From contig DAWV01000017.1 in the NCBI GenBank assembly GCA_002506085.1, forward strand, positions 3,575 through 67,574: 64,000 nucleotides of DNA, read 5' to 3'. Below, in pieces: positions 8,062 through 17,086 of this stretch. Every line of letters begins with the position of its first letter. The first letter of the stretch is position 1. A model generated the notes under the pieces. That model searched no databases and had not been told where the DNA came from. It saw only the letters and a list, made by a program, of their open reading frames with translations. The position numbers were made by a program, and so were the translations under genes. Source of the stretch: Methanocorpusculaceae archaeon UBA425. Lineage in GTDB: Archaea; Halobacteriota; Methanomicrobia; Methanomicrobiales; Methanocorpusculaceae.

Positions 8062-8787
8062 ATGCACTTTATGGAGGGCTCATTACCCATTGAGTGGTGT
8101 ATATTCTGGGCCGTTCTTTCGGCTCCGTTTATCATCTACGGCATCTGGAAACTAACTGGAATGATTAAGGAAAACCGTCGTGTTCTCCCATTGCTGGCAG
8201 TATCCGGTGCATTTATATTTGTGATTTGTGCGTTGCCTGTTGAGACGCCGGTGGGTTGTTCCCATGTTACAGGGACTGGGCTTTCAACAGCATTCTTCGG
8301 ACCGGGTATTACGTCAGTATTGGGCCTGATTGTTGTGCTGCTCCAGGCACTTCTGCTTGGACACGGCGGACTGACGACTCTTGGAGCAACCGTATTTTCC
8401 CTGGGAATTGCGGGACCGTTTGCGGCATGGTTCGTCTTTAAGGGTATGAGAAAAGCCGGGAAAGCAGGTCTTGGAGTATCCATATTCATCGCGGCACTTG
8501 TTGCGAACCTTGTTACCTGTATCGTTGCCTCACTGCAGTTTGCATTAGCTTACTCTGATTTCAGCAGCTTTGCGATGTTCATGTCGTCATGTTCCTCGTT
8601 GTTCATCACTTCTCTCTTAGGCTATTCATTCATACAGGTTCCGCTCGCATTTATCGATGGTATCATCTGTGCCCTTATTGCAAAATACATCGTGCGGATT
8701 AAGCCGGAAATTTTAAAGACGCTTGGCGTTATTAAAGATGATGAGATTGCAAAAATCCAGGGTGAAGCCGAAAAAGACAGTATGTAA
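8062..8787 (+). CDS. cbiM: Second CbiM-type metal-binding membrane protein (orphan, no CbiN)
   Basis: The 241-residue paralogue of the CbiM at 6975 begins MHFMEGSLPIEW, keeping the His2 metal-site motif, and also has CSHVTGTGLS and HGGLTTLGATVFS. It diverges towards the C-terminus, which ends in a charged tail. No cbiN, cbiQ or cbiO follows it; the nearest unpaired energising module is the cbiQO pair at 22083-24154. It may bind a different metal (Ni versus Co) or share the energising subunits of the first system. A convergent methyltransferase gene follows, with oligo-T tracts in between. Confidence 0.88.
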   Translation: MHFMEGSLPIEWCIFWAVLSAPFIIYGIWKLTGMIKENRRVLPLLAVSGAFIFVICALPVETPVGCSHVTGTGLSTAFFGPGITSVLGLIVVLLQALLLGHGGLTTLGATVFSLGIAGPFAAWFVFKGMRKAGKAGLGVSIFIAALVANLVTCIVASLQFALAYSDFSSFAMFMSSCSSLFITSLLGYSFIQVPLAFIDGIICALIAKYIVRIKPEILKTLGVIKDDEIAKIQGEAEKDSM

Positions 8788-8815
8788 AAGACAAACAGAA
8801 AAAATACTTATAATG

Positions 8816-8835
8816 AAAAAAATTAATCTTTTTTT
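8816..8835. terminator. Bidirectional oligo-T terminator between cbiM and the methyltransferase gene
   Basis: The space between two convergent stops contains seven A at 8816-8822 (T on the minus strand) and seven T at 8829-8835. Such oligo-T tracts serve archaeal termination in both directions. Confidence 0.45.
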
Positions 8836-8847
8836 AGTGTAATTGAT

Positions 8848-9720
8848 TCAGTGTTCGTCATAATTGCCGGGACTATGCACATCCCAGTAAATATGGGCAT
8901 CCAATCCGGCATCCGGGAAAAAGAGCTGTCCACCCTCGCCCTTTATCATGATGTCCTGAAGATACTCCCCGATAATTTTCTTCTGCCAATCCTCATGTGC
9001 ATCCATCCTGTCGGCATAATCGGATGTTACGGCGGCAATATCCGGATACCCCCGTAAATCATTCATAGGGGAGACTGAAAGATTCGCATAAATTCCCATC
9101 TGATACAGACAATTCCACACTATATCAGCATTGGGTTTTGAACAATATTCCACCCCGTGCAGTTTTTTCCAGAGAGCGGCATACACCACTTCCCAATATG
9201 GATCTTTCATAAACCAGAAAATATGAACCTGCTTTCGCGCCGCGTTATGCATTTTCCAAAGAGCATCTTCTAGATCCGGCATATTCAGGGAGTATGACGA
9301 GATAACATAATCATATTTCATATCCGGGTCTAAATCCACATTCTCCCAGGTATTCTGCATGACGCCGATATCTGCATCAACCATGCAGTGCAGTTTATAT
9401 TTCTCCATGGCAAGGTTCATCGGCTCAGAGGGTTCGACAACCGTTACCCGGCATCCGGATTTTGCAAGCGGCACCGCAAGTGTCCCCGGTCCCGCTCCAA
9501 TATCCAAAACAGTTGAACCCGGAGGAAAATCAAGAACCTTCAACTGGTCTCCTGCACGGGAAAGTCTGCCGTCAATTAAGTTTTGTATCATCTTGTCGGC
9601 AATTTTCTGCATAGAAAAAAATTCAGCACTTGATTTATACATATTCATACCACGTTGTTTTCTGCATCTGGCAGCCCATTCCTGATTTGCGCTGTTCATT
9701 TCATCCCGGTGAATACTCAT
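8848..9720 (-). CDS. Class I SAM-dependent methyltransferase
   Basis: A 290-residue Rossmann-fold methyltransferase. The SAM-binding motif I is VLDIGAGPGTLAVPLAKSG (about 71-89), followed by the acidic strand end VTVVEPSEP; a later YDYVISSYSLNM matches motif IV and replaces the usual DxV/I. The C-terminal half, rich in aromatic residues, probably forms the substrate pocket. The acceptor cannot be predicted. It is divergent from the nickel/peptide-type importer at 9853, separated by 132 bases, which suggests a linked role such as methylating a transported chelator. No Shine-Dalgarno sequence is visible at 9720; an alternative ATG lies at 9648. Confidence 0.75.
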   Translation of the reverse strand: MSIHRDEMNSANQEWAARCRKQRGMNMYKSSAEFFSMQKIADKMIQNLIDGRLSRAGDQLKVLDFPPGSTVLDIGAGPGTLAVPLAKSGCRVTVVEPSEPMNLAMEKYKLHCMVDADIGVMQNTWENVDLDPDMKYDYVISSYSLNMPDLEDALWKMHNAARKQVHIFWFMKDPYWEVVYAALWKKLHGVEYCSKPNADIVWNCLYQMGIYANLSVSPMNDLRGYPDIAAVTSDYADRMDAHEDWQKKIIGEYLQDIMIKGEGGQLFFPDAGLDAHIYWDVHSPGNYDEH

Positions 9721-9852
9721 AGGGAGGGAAAATACATATGACTTTCCGCACGCAACGAGTAATACATATTTTTATTTTTATCATATTTTAAACGCACATA
9801 TTATTTAAACAAACATATTAATAGAATACAAACCAAGAAAATATTAGTAACT

Positions 9853-11442
9853 ATGTACGAGAAAAAACACCTTGCGGCAATTGGAGTCATTCTATTTGCC
9901 ATTATGCTTGTCTTTTGCAGCGGTTGTATTGGAGCGGCAGAAACCAACCAGGATGCAGTAGTAAAAATTGCAACGCCAAACGAGATTACTGAAGCCTCGT
10001 ATTTTGGCAACTACAACTTCGCTCAGATGACACGGGTTACCACTCCCCCTCTCGTTCAGGTCGATGAAAACGGCGACTATACCGGTGCTCTCGCAGAAAG
10101 CTGGACAGTATCTTCTGATGGAAAAACCTGGACTTTCACCCTGGATTCAGATTATCAGTGGAGTGACGGCACTCCCCTGACTGCCGAGGATGTTACATTC
10201 TCCCTTGAGTACACAGCAGAAAAAATCGCAACATCTCCGGCATGGATGAAAAACGCAACGATTTCCACCAGTGGAAATACCATCATCATCAGTCTTGCAG
10301 AACCGGTATACCGTCTTTGCGGCGACCTGGTTACTATTAACATTATTCCAAAACACATCTGGCAATCAATTGACACCCCGGAAGAGTACATCAGTAACGG
10401 ACCTTACGTTGGCTCATCTGCCTATTACGTAAAATCTGTTGACATCAATTCAGCAACGCTCATACTTGCAGCAAACCCTGAGTGGAAAGGTGAAGCTCCC
10501 TATTATGGAACCATTGAAATCCACTGGTTTGCAACTGAGGATGCAGCAATCTCCGCTATGCTTGGCGGAGAATGCGACACATACTGGAAGTATGGTGCAG
10601 CATTCCCGACAACGTCTGTTGCACTCCTTGAAGCATCTGATAAATTCACTGCTGTACAGACACCCTCTCTCAAAATGTCCTATGTCGGGTTTAACACCAT
10701 CACCTCTGAGGTCGGACGTAATCTCGCCTTCCGCAAAGCAGTCGGTTACGCGCTCAACTATGATGAACTCGTTGAGATTTCAGCCTCAGGATATGGCGTA
10801 AGCGCTAACTCGGGTTTCATTCCGAATGGCGTTCCCTATTACAAGAACACAACTGCAAACACCTACAACGTCGAAACCGCAAAAACCATGCTTGACGCTG
10901 CAGGATACAAAGACGTAAACGGTGACGGAATCCGTGAGGACACACACGGAGATGTATTAACAGTTACTCTTCTGACCCGCGACAAAGTCACAGGCGAGCT
11001 CATTAAAGAGTATCTTGAAAAAGTCGGACTGAATGTAGACTACAAATTCACTTCAGATATCAATGCCTGGGTCGAGGTAAAGGAAGCCCATGCCTATGAC
11101 ATCGCCTATAATACTATCACGGCCAAAGGCATGATGATGGATTCGGGATGGGCAACCGGCTACTTCGCAGACAATACCGTCGGCACAGGCAAACTTCAGA
11201 ATGTTGATGACCCGGCATTCCTCGAACTTTGTGCGAAAATAAGTACAACCCCTGAAGGAGACAATCTGAAATCCCTGATTTCAGAGCTGCAGGATTACTA
11301 TGCCGGGCAGGTTCCCGGAATTGCGCTTTACTGGTGCACAGATGTTACCCCAATCAATACAGAAATTGACGGCTGGTACATTTCCAAAGCGACGGGCATC
11401 TATAACGAGATTAATCTGCTGTCCATTCACCCGGCAGATTAA
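9853..11442 (+). CDS. Nickel/oligopeptide-type ABC substrate-binding lipoprotein
   Basis: A cluster C solute-binding protein (SBP_bac_5; NikA/DppA/OppA family) of 529 residues. It has a signal with lipobox-like FCSGC (Cys25), then family segments GALAESWTVSSDGKTWTF and WSDGTPLTAEDVTFSL, and a C-terminal lobe. It is the first gene of a five-gene operon with two permeases and two ATPases. In methanogens such operons are often annotated for nickel, but peptides or metal chelates remain possible; I see no residue set that decides. The promoter is probably the A/T-rich stretch around 9780-9830. Confidence 0.88.
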   Translation: MYEKKHLAAIGVILFAIMLVFCSGCIGAAETNQDAVVKIATPNEITEASYFGNYNFAQMTRVTTPPLVQVDENGDYTGALAESWTVSSDGKTWTFTLDSDYQWSDGTPLTAEDVTFSLEYTAEKIATSPAWMKNATISTSGNTIIISLAEPVYRLCGDLVTINIIPKHIWQSIDTPEEYISNGPYVGSSAYYVKSVDINSATLILAANPEWKGEAPYYGTIEIHWFATEDAAISAMLGGECDTYWKYGAAFPTTSVALLEASDKFTAVQTPSLKMSYVGFNTITSEVGRNLAFRKAVGYALNYDELVEISASGYGVSANSGFIPNGVPYYKNTTANTYNVETAKTMLDAAGYKDVNGDGIREDTHGDVLTVTLLTRDKVTGELIKEYLEKVGLNVDYKFTSDINAWVEVKEAHAYDIAYNTITAKGMMMDSGWATGYFADNTVGTGKLQNVDDPAFLELCAKISTTPEGDNLKSLISELQDYYAGQVPGIALYWCTDVTPINTEIDGWYISKATGIYNEINLLSIHPAD

Positions 11443-11493
11443 TCATCTTTTTTAAACTGTTGTGACAAACAGTATACACAATTGAAAATACGT

Positions 11494-12450
11494 ATGAACA
11501 AAGCTGTTTCCAGAAAAATTATCCGCTATTCTGTATGTTTGCTGATAGTGGTTCTACTCGTTTTTTTCCTTCCGCGGTGCATGCCCGGAGACCCTGTTCA
11601 GTGTCTTGTCGGAGAGGATGTGTATGTAACCCAGGAAATACTTGACACTCTCACCATTAAGCTCGGACTCGATAAACCACTCTATGAACAGTTTGGCATC
11701 TACATCAGAGGTCTCCTCACCGGCGATCTCGGTTACTCCTACACCCGCCATCAGACGGTTGCAGATCTTATATGGAGCCGGGTTCCCTGGACACTGCTTC
11801 TGACAGGGGTCGCGATGATAATCGGCTATGCATTCGGCATTCTCGCCGGCACATGGTCCGGATGGATGAGTGAAACAAAACGTTCAAAAGTTCTCACTGC
11901 GTTCGGGGTTGTCGTCTCATGTATTCCCCCTTATCTTCTCGGGCTTATTTTTTTCTCGGTCTTCGTTTACCAGCTGGGGTGGTTCCCATACAAAGGCTTC
12001 TACGAAACTCCTGATCTTTTCAGCGTTGCCTATCATATGGCTCTGCCGATCCTGACTCTCGCATTGTTTGTTTTTGTCAGAAACCTGATAATTATGCGGG
12101 GATCGGTTCTTACTGAAAAGAATCAGCTCTATCCCCAGTTTGCAAAAAGTCTTGGAATTCCACGGAATAAAATCATCTACGGGCATGTCCTGAAAAATGC
12201 GATTCTCCCGATAGTTACGCATTTTGCCATAGATTTCGGGTTCATCCTCTCCGGTGCACTGTTCATAGAAATTATTTTTTCCTTAAATGGTCTTGGACGC
12301 GTCATGTATACCGCGATTCTGAACCTGGATTATCCTGTACTCTCCGGGCTTTTTCTGGTAATCGCTATTATGGTTATCTGCGCCAATCTGGCTGCTGACA
12401 TTCTCTATGGTATCATCGACCCTAGAGTGAAACGGGGTGAGGAAGAATGA
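11494..12450 (+). CDS. Nickel/dipeptide ABC transporter permease, NikB/DppB type
   Basis: The first of two membrane subunits, about 318 residues with six predicted helices. Family marks are the early PRCMPGDPVQ segment, the long extracytoplasmic region before helix 2, and the EAA-type loop around KSLGIPRNKIIYGHVLKNAILP that docks to the ATPase. The frame opens with a TTG at 11482 (giving four more residues); I choose the ATG at 11494, without a clear ribosome site at either. It follows the binding protein by 51 bases that include a short T run, and overlaps the next permease by four bases. Confidence 0.87.
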   Translation: MNKAVSRKIIRYSVCLLIVVLLVFFLPRCMPGDPVQCLVGEDVYVTQEILDTLTIKLGLDKPLYEQFGIYIRGLLTGDLGYSYTRHQTVADLIWSRVPWTLLLTGVAMIIGYAFGILAGTWSGWMSETKRSKVLTAFGVVVSCIPPYLLGLIFFSVFVYQLGWFPYKGFYETPDLFSVAYHMALPILTLALFVFVRNLIIMRGSVLTEKNQLYPQFAKSLGIPRNKIIYGHVLKNAILPIVTHFAIDFGFILSGALFIEIIFSLNGLGRVMYTAILNLDYPVLSGLFLVIAIMVICANLAADILYGIIDPRVKRGEEE

Positions 12451-13256
12451 AGTTCGACCGACGGTATATTCTTCCGCTTCTTCTCATTGCGGTTCTTCTC
12501 ATCGCTGCAGTGTTTCCGGGAGTTTTTGCTCCGTATGAAGCCGCCGAACGCGACGCGACCTATCAGGCTCCAAGTGCCGAACATCTTCTCGGCACCGATA
12601 ACATGGGTAAAGACATCTTCTCTCTTCTGATTTACGGGGCGAGATGGACACTCATAATCGGATTTTCCTCCGGTATTCTTGCAATTATCATGGGGACCGC
12701 GATAGGTCTTCTTGCCGGCTGGCGAAAAGGTATTCCGGATGAGTTTCTGATGGGGACAACAGATATCGTGTTAATCCTCCCGAAAATACCGCTGGTCATC
12801 ATCCTTGCCGCATATCTGGGTCCGAGCCCATGGGTCCTGATTCTTGTGCTCGGGCTCCTTTCGTGGGAGTCCATCGCACGTGTCGTGCGTTCAAAAGTGA
12901 TACAGATTAGGTCATCCAACTACATTCTCGCTGCCCGCTGCCTCGGGTTTTCCGACGCGAAAATTATGGTTCGTGAAATTCTTCCCATCGTATTCCCGGT
13001 TATTGTGCCGAAGTTTGTTCTCGTTACTGCGGCTGCCATGATTTCCGAGGCATCACTTGCATTCCTCGGACTTTCCGACCCGATGATGGTATCCTGGGGC
13101 GGGATGATTTCAGATGCCTTCACGTACAGCGGGTTCCTCCGGGGAATGTGGTACTGGTGGCTTCCGCCGGCACTGTGCATTATCCTTGGTGTTCTGGCAA
13201 TTACGAGCCTTGCCTTTATCCATGAACGCGGGGTTCGTGAGGTAGTGCAGTTATGA
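12447..13256 (+). CDS. Nickel/dipeptide ABC transporter permease, NikC/DppC type
   Basis: The second membrane subunit, 269 residues. It has an N-terminal helix, then the extracytoplasmic stretch LLGTDNMGKDIFSLLIYGAR that typifies DppC/NikC, and the EAA loop ARCLGFSDAKIMVREILP. Later helices contain SEASLAFLGLSDP, another family hallmark. The ATG overlaps the stop of the previous permease, and its own stop overlaps the next gene, so the operon is tightly coupled. Confidence 0.88.
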   Translation: MKFDRRYILPLLLIAVLLIAAVFPGVFAPYEAAERDATYQAPSAEHLLGTDNMGKDIFSLLIYGARWTLIIGFSSGILAIIMGTAIGLLAGWRKGIPDEFLMGTTDIVLILPKIPLVIILAAYLGPSPWVLILVLGLLSWESIARVVRSKVIQIRSSNYILAARCLGFSDAKIMVREILPIVFPVIVPKFVLVTAAAMISEASLAFLGLSDPMMVSWGGMISDAFTYSGFLRGMWYWWLPPALCIILGVLAITSLAFIHERGVREVVQL

Positions 13257-14173
13257 ATTTACTTGAGGTCGCCGACCTGTCGGTTTCTTTCCCGGGTCCG
13301 TCCGGACGAATCCCGGCTGTAAGAAATATCTCCCTTTCGCTTGCTCCAGGGGAATGTCTTGCAATTGTCGGAGAATCCGGGTGCGGCAAGTCTGTTATTG
13401 CACAGGCAGTAATGCGTCTGTTACCTGAAGGGACCGAGGTTCTTGGTGACATGTATTATCATGGACAGAATCTGACGCATCTCTCGGAATCCGAGATGAA
13501 GCAAATCCGCGGAGAGGAGATTGCGATGGTCTTTCAGAGTCCGGAGCGGGCACTGAATCCTGTGATAAAAATAGGGAGACAACTTATTCAGCCGCAGGTT
13601 CTGCACAAACTCTGCAATGCAAAGGATGCAGAGCTCAGGGCAAAGGGAGTTCTGCAGAGTCTCGGTCTTGACGCTGACTGGGTGATGAATGCTTATCCCT
13701 GGATGTGTTCGGGGGGGATGTGTCAGCGAATTGTGTTTGCGGCGGTCTCTCTTCTTCACCCGTATGTGGTCATAGCCGATGAGCCGACGAAGGGTCTGGA
13801 TGCTGAGCGTATCGGGGAACTGGAAACAATGTTGTCTTCAATTACTTCCAGTGGAAAAACAAGTTTGCTATTGATTACCCATGATATGGAAGTTGCCGCA
13901 CATCTTGCAGACCGGATTCTCGTTATGTACTGCGGTATGATTGTCGAAGAAGGAGCGGCTGCCTTACTGCTTGCAGCTCCGAAACATCCCTATACCCGCG
14001 GTCTCCTGAATAGTCTGCCGAAGAACGGTTTTGTCCCGATTCCGGGTATGTCGCCCGCACTTACCGCCCTGCCTGACGGTTGTGTATTTCATCCCCGGTG
14101 CCCGATTGCAGATGAAGAATGCCGGAAAAGTATCCCACAACTACGGAATGGTGTGAGGTGTCATAAATGCTGA
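13253..14173 (+). CDS. Nickel/dipeptide ABC transporter ATPase, NikD/DppD type
   Basis: The first ATPase of the pair, 306 residues. It has Walker A GESGCGKS (40-47), the Q-loop VFQSPERALNP, signature CSGGMCQRI (Cys replaces the usual Leu/Met), Walker B VVIADEPTKGLD and LLITHDMEV. The C-terminal region, with CVFHPRCPIADEECRK, is the oligopeptide/dipeptide-specific domain found in one or both ATPases of this class. It overlaps both neighbours. The unusual signature residue is probably tolerated because the serine and glycines are intact. Confidence 0.9.
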   Translation: MNLLEVADLSVSFPGPSGRIPAVRNISLSLAPGECLAIVGESGCGKSVIAQAVMRLLPEGTEVLGDMYYHGQNLTHLSESEMKQIRGEEIAMVFQSPERALNPVIKIGRQLIQPQVLHKLCNAKDAELRAKGVLQSLGLDADWVMNAYPWMCSGGMCQRIVFAAVSLLHPYVVIADEPTKGLDAERIGELETMLSSITSSGKTSLLLITHDMEVAAHLADRILVMYCGMIVEEGAAALLLAAPKHPYTRGLLNSLPKNGFVPIPGMSPALTALPDGCVFHPRCPIADEECRKSIPQLRNGVRCHKC

Positions 14174-14820
14174 TTCTGGAAGCAGAGAATATTTCAAAAA
14201 CCTATGGCGGCACGTATGCTCTCGCTGATTTTTCTCTTCAGCTTGCCGAGGGTGAAACAGTCGGTCTGTCGGGTCCGTCGGGGTGCGGAAAAAGTACCTG
14301 TGCACGTATTCTGGCAGGGCTCGAGAAACCTGATACAGGGGTGGTAAAATTTGCCGAACGGGAGCTTCGTTCTCCAAATTCCGGAATTCAGATGATTTTT
14401 CAGGACCCTGCGGGATCTTTTAATCCAGTACATACTATTTATCAGTCACTTTCCGCAGTGCTGAGTCTGACAGGCGTCTCTAAACCGGATCAGAGAGCAG
14501 TGATGAGGGAAAAACTCCTCGCTGCAGGATTGCAGCCGGAGATTTTATCGAGATATCCTGATCAGATTTCCGGAGGACAGGCTCAGAGGGTTGCAATTCT
14601 CCGGGGAATGCTGGTGAACCCGAAGGTGATGATTCTGGATGAGCCTACGTCCGCTCTGGATGTCTCGGTTCAGGCGCAGATTTTACATCTGCTGAAGAAT
14701 ATACAAGAGGAGAGCCGGATGTCATATGTGTTTATATCGCATGATACGGCAGTTGTGGACTTCATGTCGGATCGTGTTGTGAAAATAGAAAAAAAGCAGG
14801 AATATTCCCTGCAAAAATAA
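14167..14820 (+). CDS. Nickel/dipeptide ABC transporter ATPase, NikE/DppF type (short)
   Basis: The second ATPase, 217 residues: Walker A GPSGCGKST (36-44), Q-loop IFQDPAGSFNPV, signature ISGGQAQRV, Walker B VMILDEPTSALD and SHDTAVV. It ends soon after the switch region and so lacks the C-terminal oligopeptide domain that its partner keeps, making it shorter than the typical 260-330 residues. The gene starts seven bases inside the previous one and is the last of the operon; the cobalamin operon converges on it. Confidence 0.88.
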   Translation: MLILEAENISKTYGGTYALADFSLQLAEGETVGLSGPSGCGKSTCARILAGLEKPDTGVVKFAERELRSPNSGIQMIFQDPAGSFNPVHTIYQSLSAVLSLTGVSKPDQRAVMREKLLAAGLQPEILSRYPDQISGGQAQRVAILRGMLVNPKVMILDEPTSALDVSVQAQILHLLKNIQEESRMSYVFISHDTAVVDFMSDRVVKIEKKQEYSLQK

Positions 14821-14853
14821 GGGGTGATTGCGTATTTCTTATGTAAAGACGGG

Positions 14854-15423
14854 TCAATACCCGCAGACCACACAGAAAAGTCTGCTTAAAACCTTCGGAG
14901 GAGTCACGGCCGTGCCTTCTGCCACTCTCTCGTTTTGATACCCGAGATCCTCGCAGACAGCAATCTTCACTGCGGCGGGCATGGCTTTTGCCAGTTCCTC
15001 CACCGAAAAGTCCGGGTCCGCGATAAGAAAAACCGAATGACCAGCGGCGATATCTGATACCGCATGCGAAATGGCATCAGCATGATTTTTTCCATGGGCA
15101 TTTACCACAGCCACATTCGTCCATGATGTATGCAAACGGGCAAACGCTGTCTGCATTGAAGAAATACCCGGAATTACTTCGCCCGGAAGATAGCCGAGAC
15201 CTGCCATCAGGGGGTCGCCGGTCGAAAGAATCACAGCGTCCTCCGGAAGAGTGCGAAGAGCCTTGTAATCAGTTATTTCAACAACTACCGCATCTTTTGA
15301 AATGAAAGATCTGACCAGCTCGATTGCACGCTCCGAGCCGTATATGAAGCGGGCAGCGGTCAGGGCAGTCTCGCCTTCTTTTGTAAGCATTCCGTCTCCG
15401 CAGCCGACACCGATTATTTTCAT
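14854..15423 (-). CDS. cbiE: Cobalt-precorrin-7 (C5)-methyltransferase CbiE
   Basis: A tetrapyrrole methylase that adds a SAM methyl group at C5 in the anaerobic cobalamin route; CbiT does the C15 step and decarboxylation. The 189-residue protein opens MKIIGVGCGDGMLTKEG, the family's N-terminal glycine motif, and has STGDPLMAGLGYL and IPGISSMQTAFARL in the expected order. The open frame runs upstream to 15477, but the ATG at 15423 overlaps the cbiD stop by four bases and matches the family start. It is the last gene of the cbi operon. Confidence 0.9.
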   Translation of the reverse strand: MKIIGVGCGDGMLTKEGETALTAARFIYGSERAIELVRSFISKDAVVVEITDYKALRTLPEDAVILSTGDPLMAGLGYLPGEVIPGISSMQTAFARLHTSWTNVAVVNAHGKNHADAISHAVSDIAAGHSVFLIADPDFSVEELAKAMPAAVKIAVCEDLGYQNERVAEGTAVTPPKVLSRLFCVVCGY

Positions 15424-16427
15424 AGCGTATCTCCCAAAACCTGACCGGATCTGTCGATGATTACCATTCGAAGCCATGGATACTTATGCTTTGCCAGGGC
15501 AAGCTCCTCCTCGAGGACAGTTTTACCGTCAGGACCGGCAATCATCTCCTCGACAGTTGCATAACCCCGTGAGGTCGCAGCCTCCTGATTGAAAAACCTG
15601 AGAATCAGACCCGGCAGACCGCAGATTATTGCGGCATCACAATGCTCTGCTGCCGCCAGCCCCTCCGCAATTTTAGACCCGGCAAGCACGACTTCGTAAT
15701 CAGGGAACAAAAGCCTAGAGTAACGGAGCCCGATTCTGCCGGTGGTAATGACGACTTTTTCCGCGTCTCTGATGCGTTCGCCAACCGTTTCCGAGAGATG
15801 GTCATCCCACGGCTCAACAAAACCGGTCGTCCCGACAACCGAGATGCCGCCTTCAACCCCGACCTTTGGATTCAGGGTTAGTGCGCCAATTCGTCTGCCA
15901 TCCGGAATCGTGAGAAAAACCGAGGCTCCGCGAATCCCTGCGGCCTTACAGGCTGCAGAGACAGCATCCAGTATCTCTTTTTTTGCGGGAGGGCTGACGG
16001 CAGCATCGCCTTTGGCATACCTCGGCGTATCACGAACGAATCTGCCGACTCCCTCACCGGTTTCCAACACAATTTTGTCTGCCGGCGATGCCTTTGCACA
16101 AATCAGGATGCCTGCGGTAATATCCGCGGGATAATCGCCGGAAAATTTCCTGGCAGAACCTTCACCGTCTCTGCCTGTCGCAGGAATCTCTGCCAGAATT
16201 CCGCATGGAAGCATGATAGGAGAAACATCACTGGGGAACCCCAGCGAAACTATTGCCGCATAGCACGCAGCTGCAGCTGTTGAACCTGTGGTGAACCCTC
16301 TTTGTAAAACAGAACCGTTCGAGGTGAGCACACCAAAGCCGCTTTTTGCAAGTGCCAGTGCTTTTTCATCACAGCACTTCATCACCCACGACTCAGGATA
16401 TGCAAAACCTGTAACAGGATCGATCAT
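15420..16427 (-). CDS. cbiD: Cobalt-precorrin-5B (C1)-methyltransferase CbiD
   Basis: CbiD methylates C1 of cobalt-precorrin-5B with SAM. The 335-residue protein has the family opening DPVTGFAYPESWV, then the glycine/threonine motif GFTTGSTAAAACYAA near residues 44-58, and the central GEGVGRFVRDTPRYAKGDAA. The length is normal. It overlaps cbiC upstream and cbiE downstream by four bases each. CbiD is unrelated in fold to the other methylases of the operon, and its presence marks the anaerobic (early cobalt) pathway. Confidence 0.93.
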   Translation of the reverse strand: MIDPVTGFAYPESWVMKCCDEKALALAKSGFGVLTSNGSVLQRGFTTGSTAAAACYAAIVSLGFPSDVSPIMLPCGILAEIPATGRDGEGSARKFSGDYPADITAGILICAKASPADKIVLETGEGVGRFVRDTPRYAKGDAAVSPPAKKEILDAVSAACKAAGIRGASVFLTIPDGRRIGALTLNPKVGVEGGISVVGTTGFVEPWDDHLSETVGERIRDAEKVVITTGRIGLRYSRLLFPDYEVVLAGSKIAEGLAAAEHCDAAIICGLPGLILRFFNQEAATSRGYATVEEMIAGPDGKTVLEEELALAKHKYPWLRMVIIDRSGQVLGDTL

Positions 16428-17086
16428 TTTTTTAATTCAGTGTACATCGTGATTATTTCATTCAGCGAAGCAACAGCGACAGGTGTTCCTCCGCGGGTCC
16501 CGGCATTTGATACAGACGGCACGGGCTTTGTGCGAAGAATCTCTTTCGACTCAGCCGCATTAACAAAACCGACCGGCGTGCCGATAATTAGAGCGGGACG
16601 GATTCCTTCATCCACAAAAGAGCAGACCGTGAGCAAAGCACTTGGCGCATTGCCGATAACAATAATCGAGCCGTTCAACCGTTCTTCGAGGGCAGCAAAC
16701 CCGGCAGAGCTCCGGGTAATCCCTTTTTCTCTGGAAATATCAGCCCCGAAATCCAGAGCACACCCGACTGTCGATTCATGCCCTTTTTTCTGAATGCCGG
16801 TTAAGACCATTCGTATATCAGTGAAAATCGGAGCCCCGTTTTTGAGAGCAGCAAGACCAGCATCTATAGGGTTATTGTTGAACCGGAGAAGGTCTGCCAT
16901 CGCCCAGTCTCCGACCGCAATCGAACATCTCTGCCGTATCCGGTCTTCAGGGGTTGTGTTTCCAACAGCAGCACGTGCAAGACTCCGGCTCCGTGAAGAG
17001 ATGGAAAATCCTTCGGGTGTGTCTGCGCCGATATCAATATACGTATTTTCGGTCGTAACCGCGGGGTGTAATGATTCCTTTGACAT
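16424..17086 (-). CDS. cbiC: Cobalt-precorrin-8 methylmutase CbiC (catalytic His apparently replaced)
   Basis: CbiC moves the C11 methyl to C12 to form cobyrinic acid. The 220-residue protein has the family run NGAPIFTDIRMVLTGI, VIGNAPSAL and the signature IGTPVGFVNAAESKE. Where well-studied members have the catalytic histidine in a RxxHAxGD-like stretch, this protein reads RCSIAVGD, placing Ile56 at the His position. The start at 17086 has an excellent GGAAGGAGG upstream and lies 53 bases inside cbiH. The family call is strong; whether the residue change is a lineage trait or alters catalysis is open. Confidence 0.88.
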   Translation of the reverse strand: MSKESLHPAVTTENTYIDIGADTPEGFSISSRSRSLARAAVGNTTPEDRIRQRCSIAVGDWAMADLLRFNNNPIDAGLAALKNGAPIFTDIRMVLTGIQKKGHESTVGCALDFGADISREKGITRSSAGFAALEERLNGSIIVIGNAPSALLTVCSFVDEGIRPALIIGTPVGFVNAAESKEILRTKPVPSVSNAGTRGGTPVAVASLNEIITMYTELKK

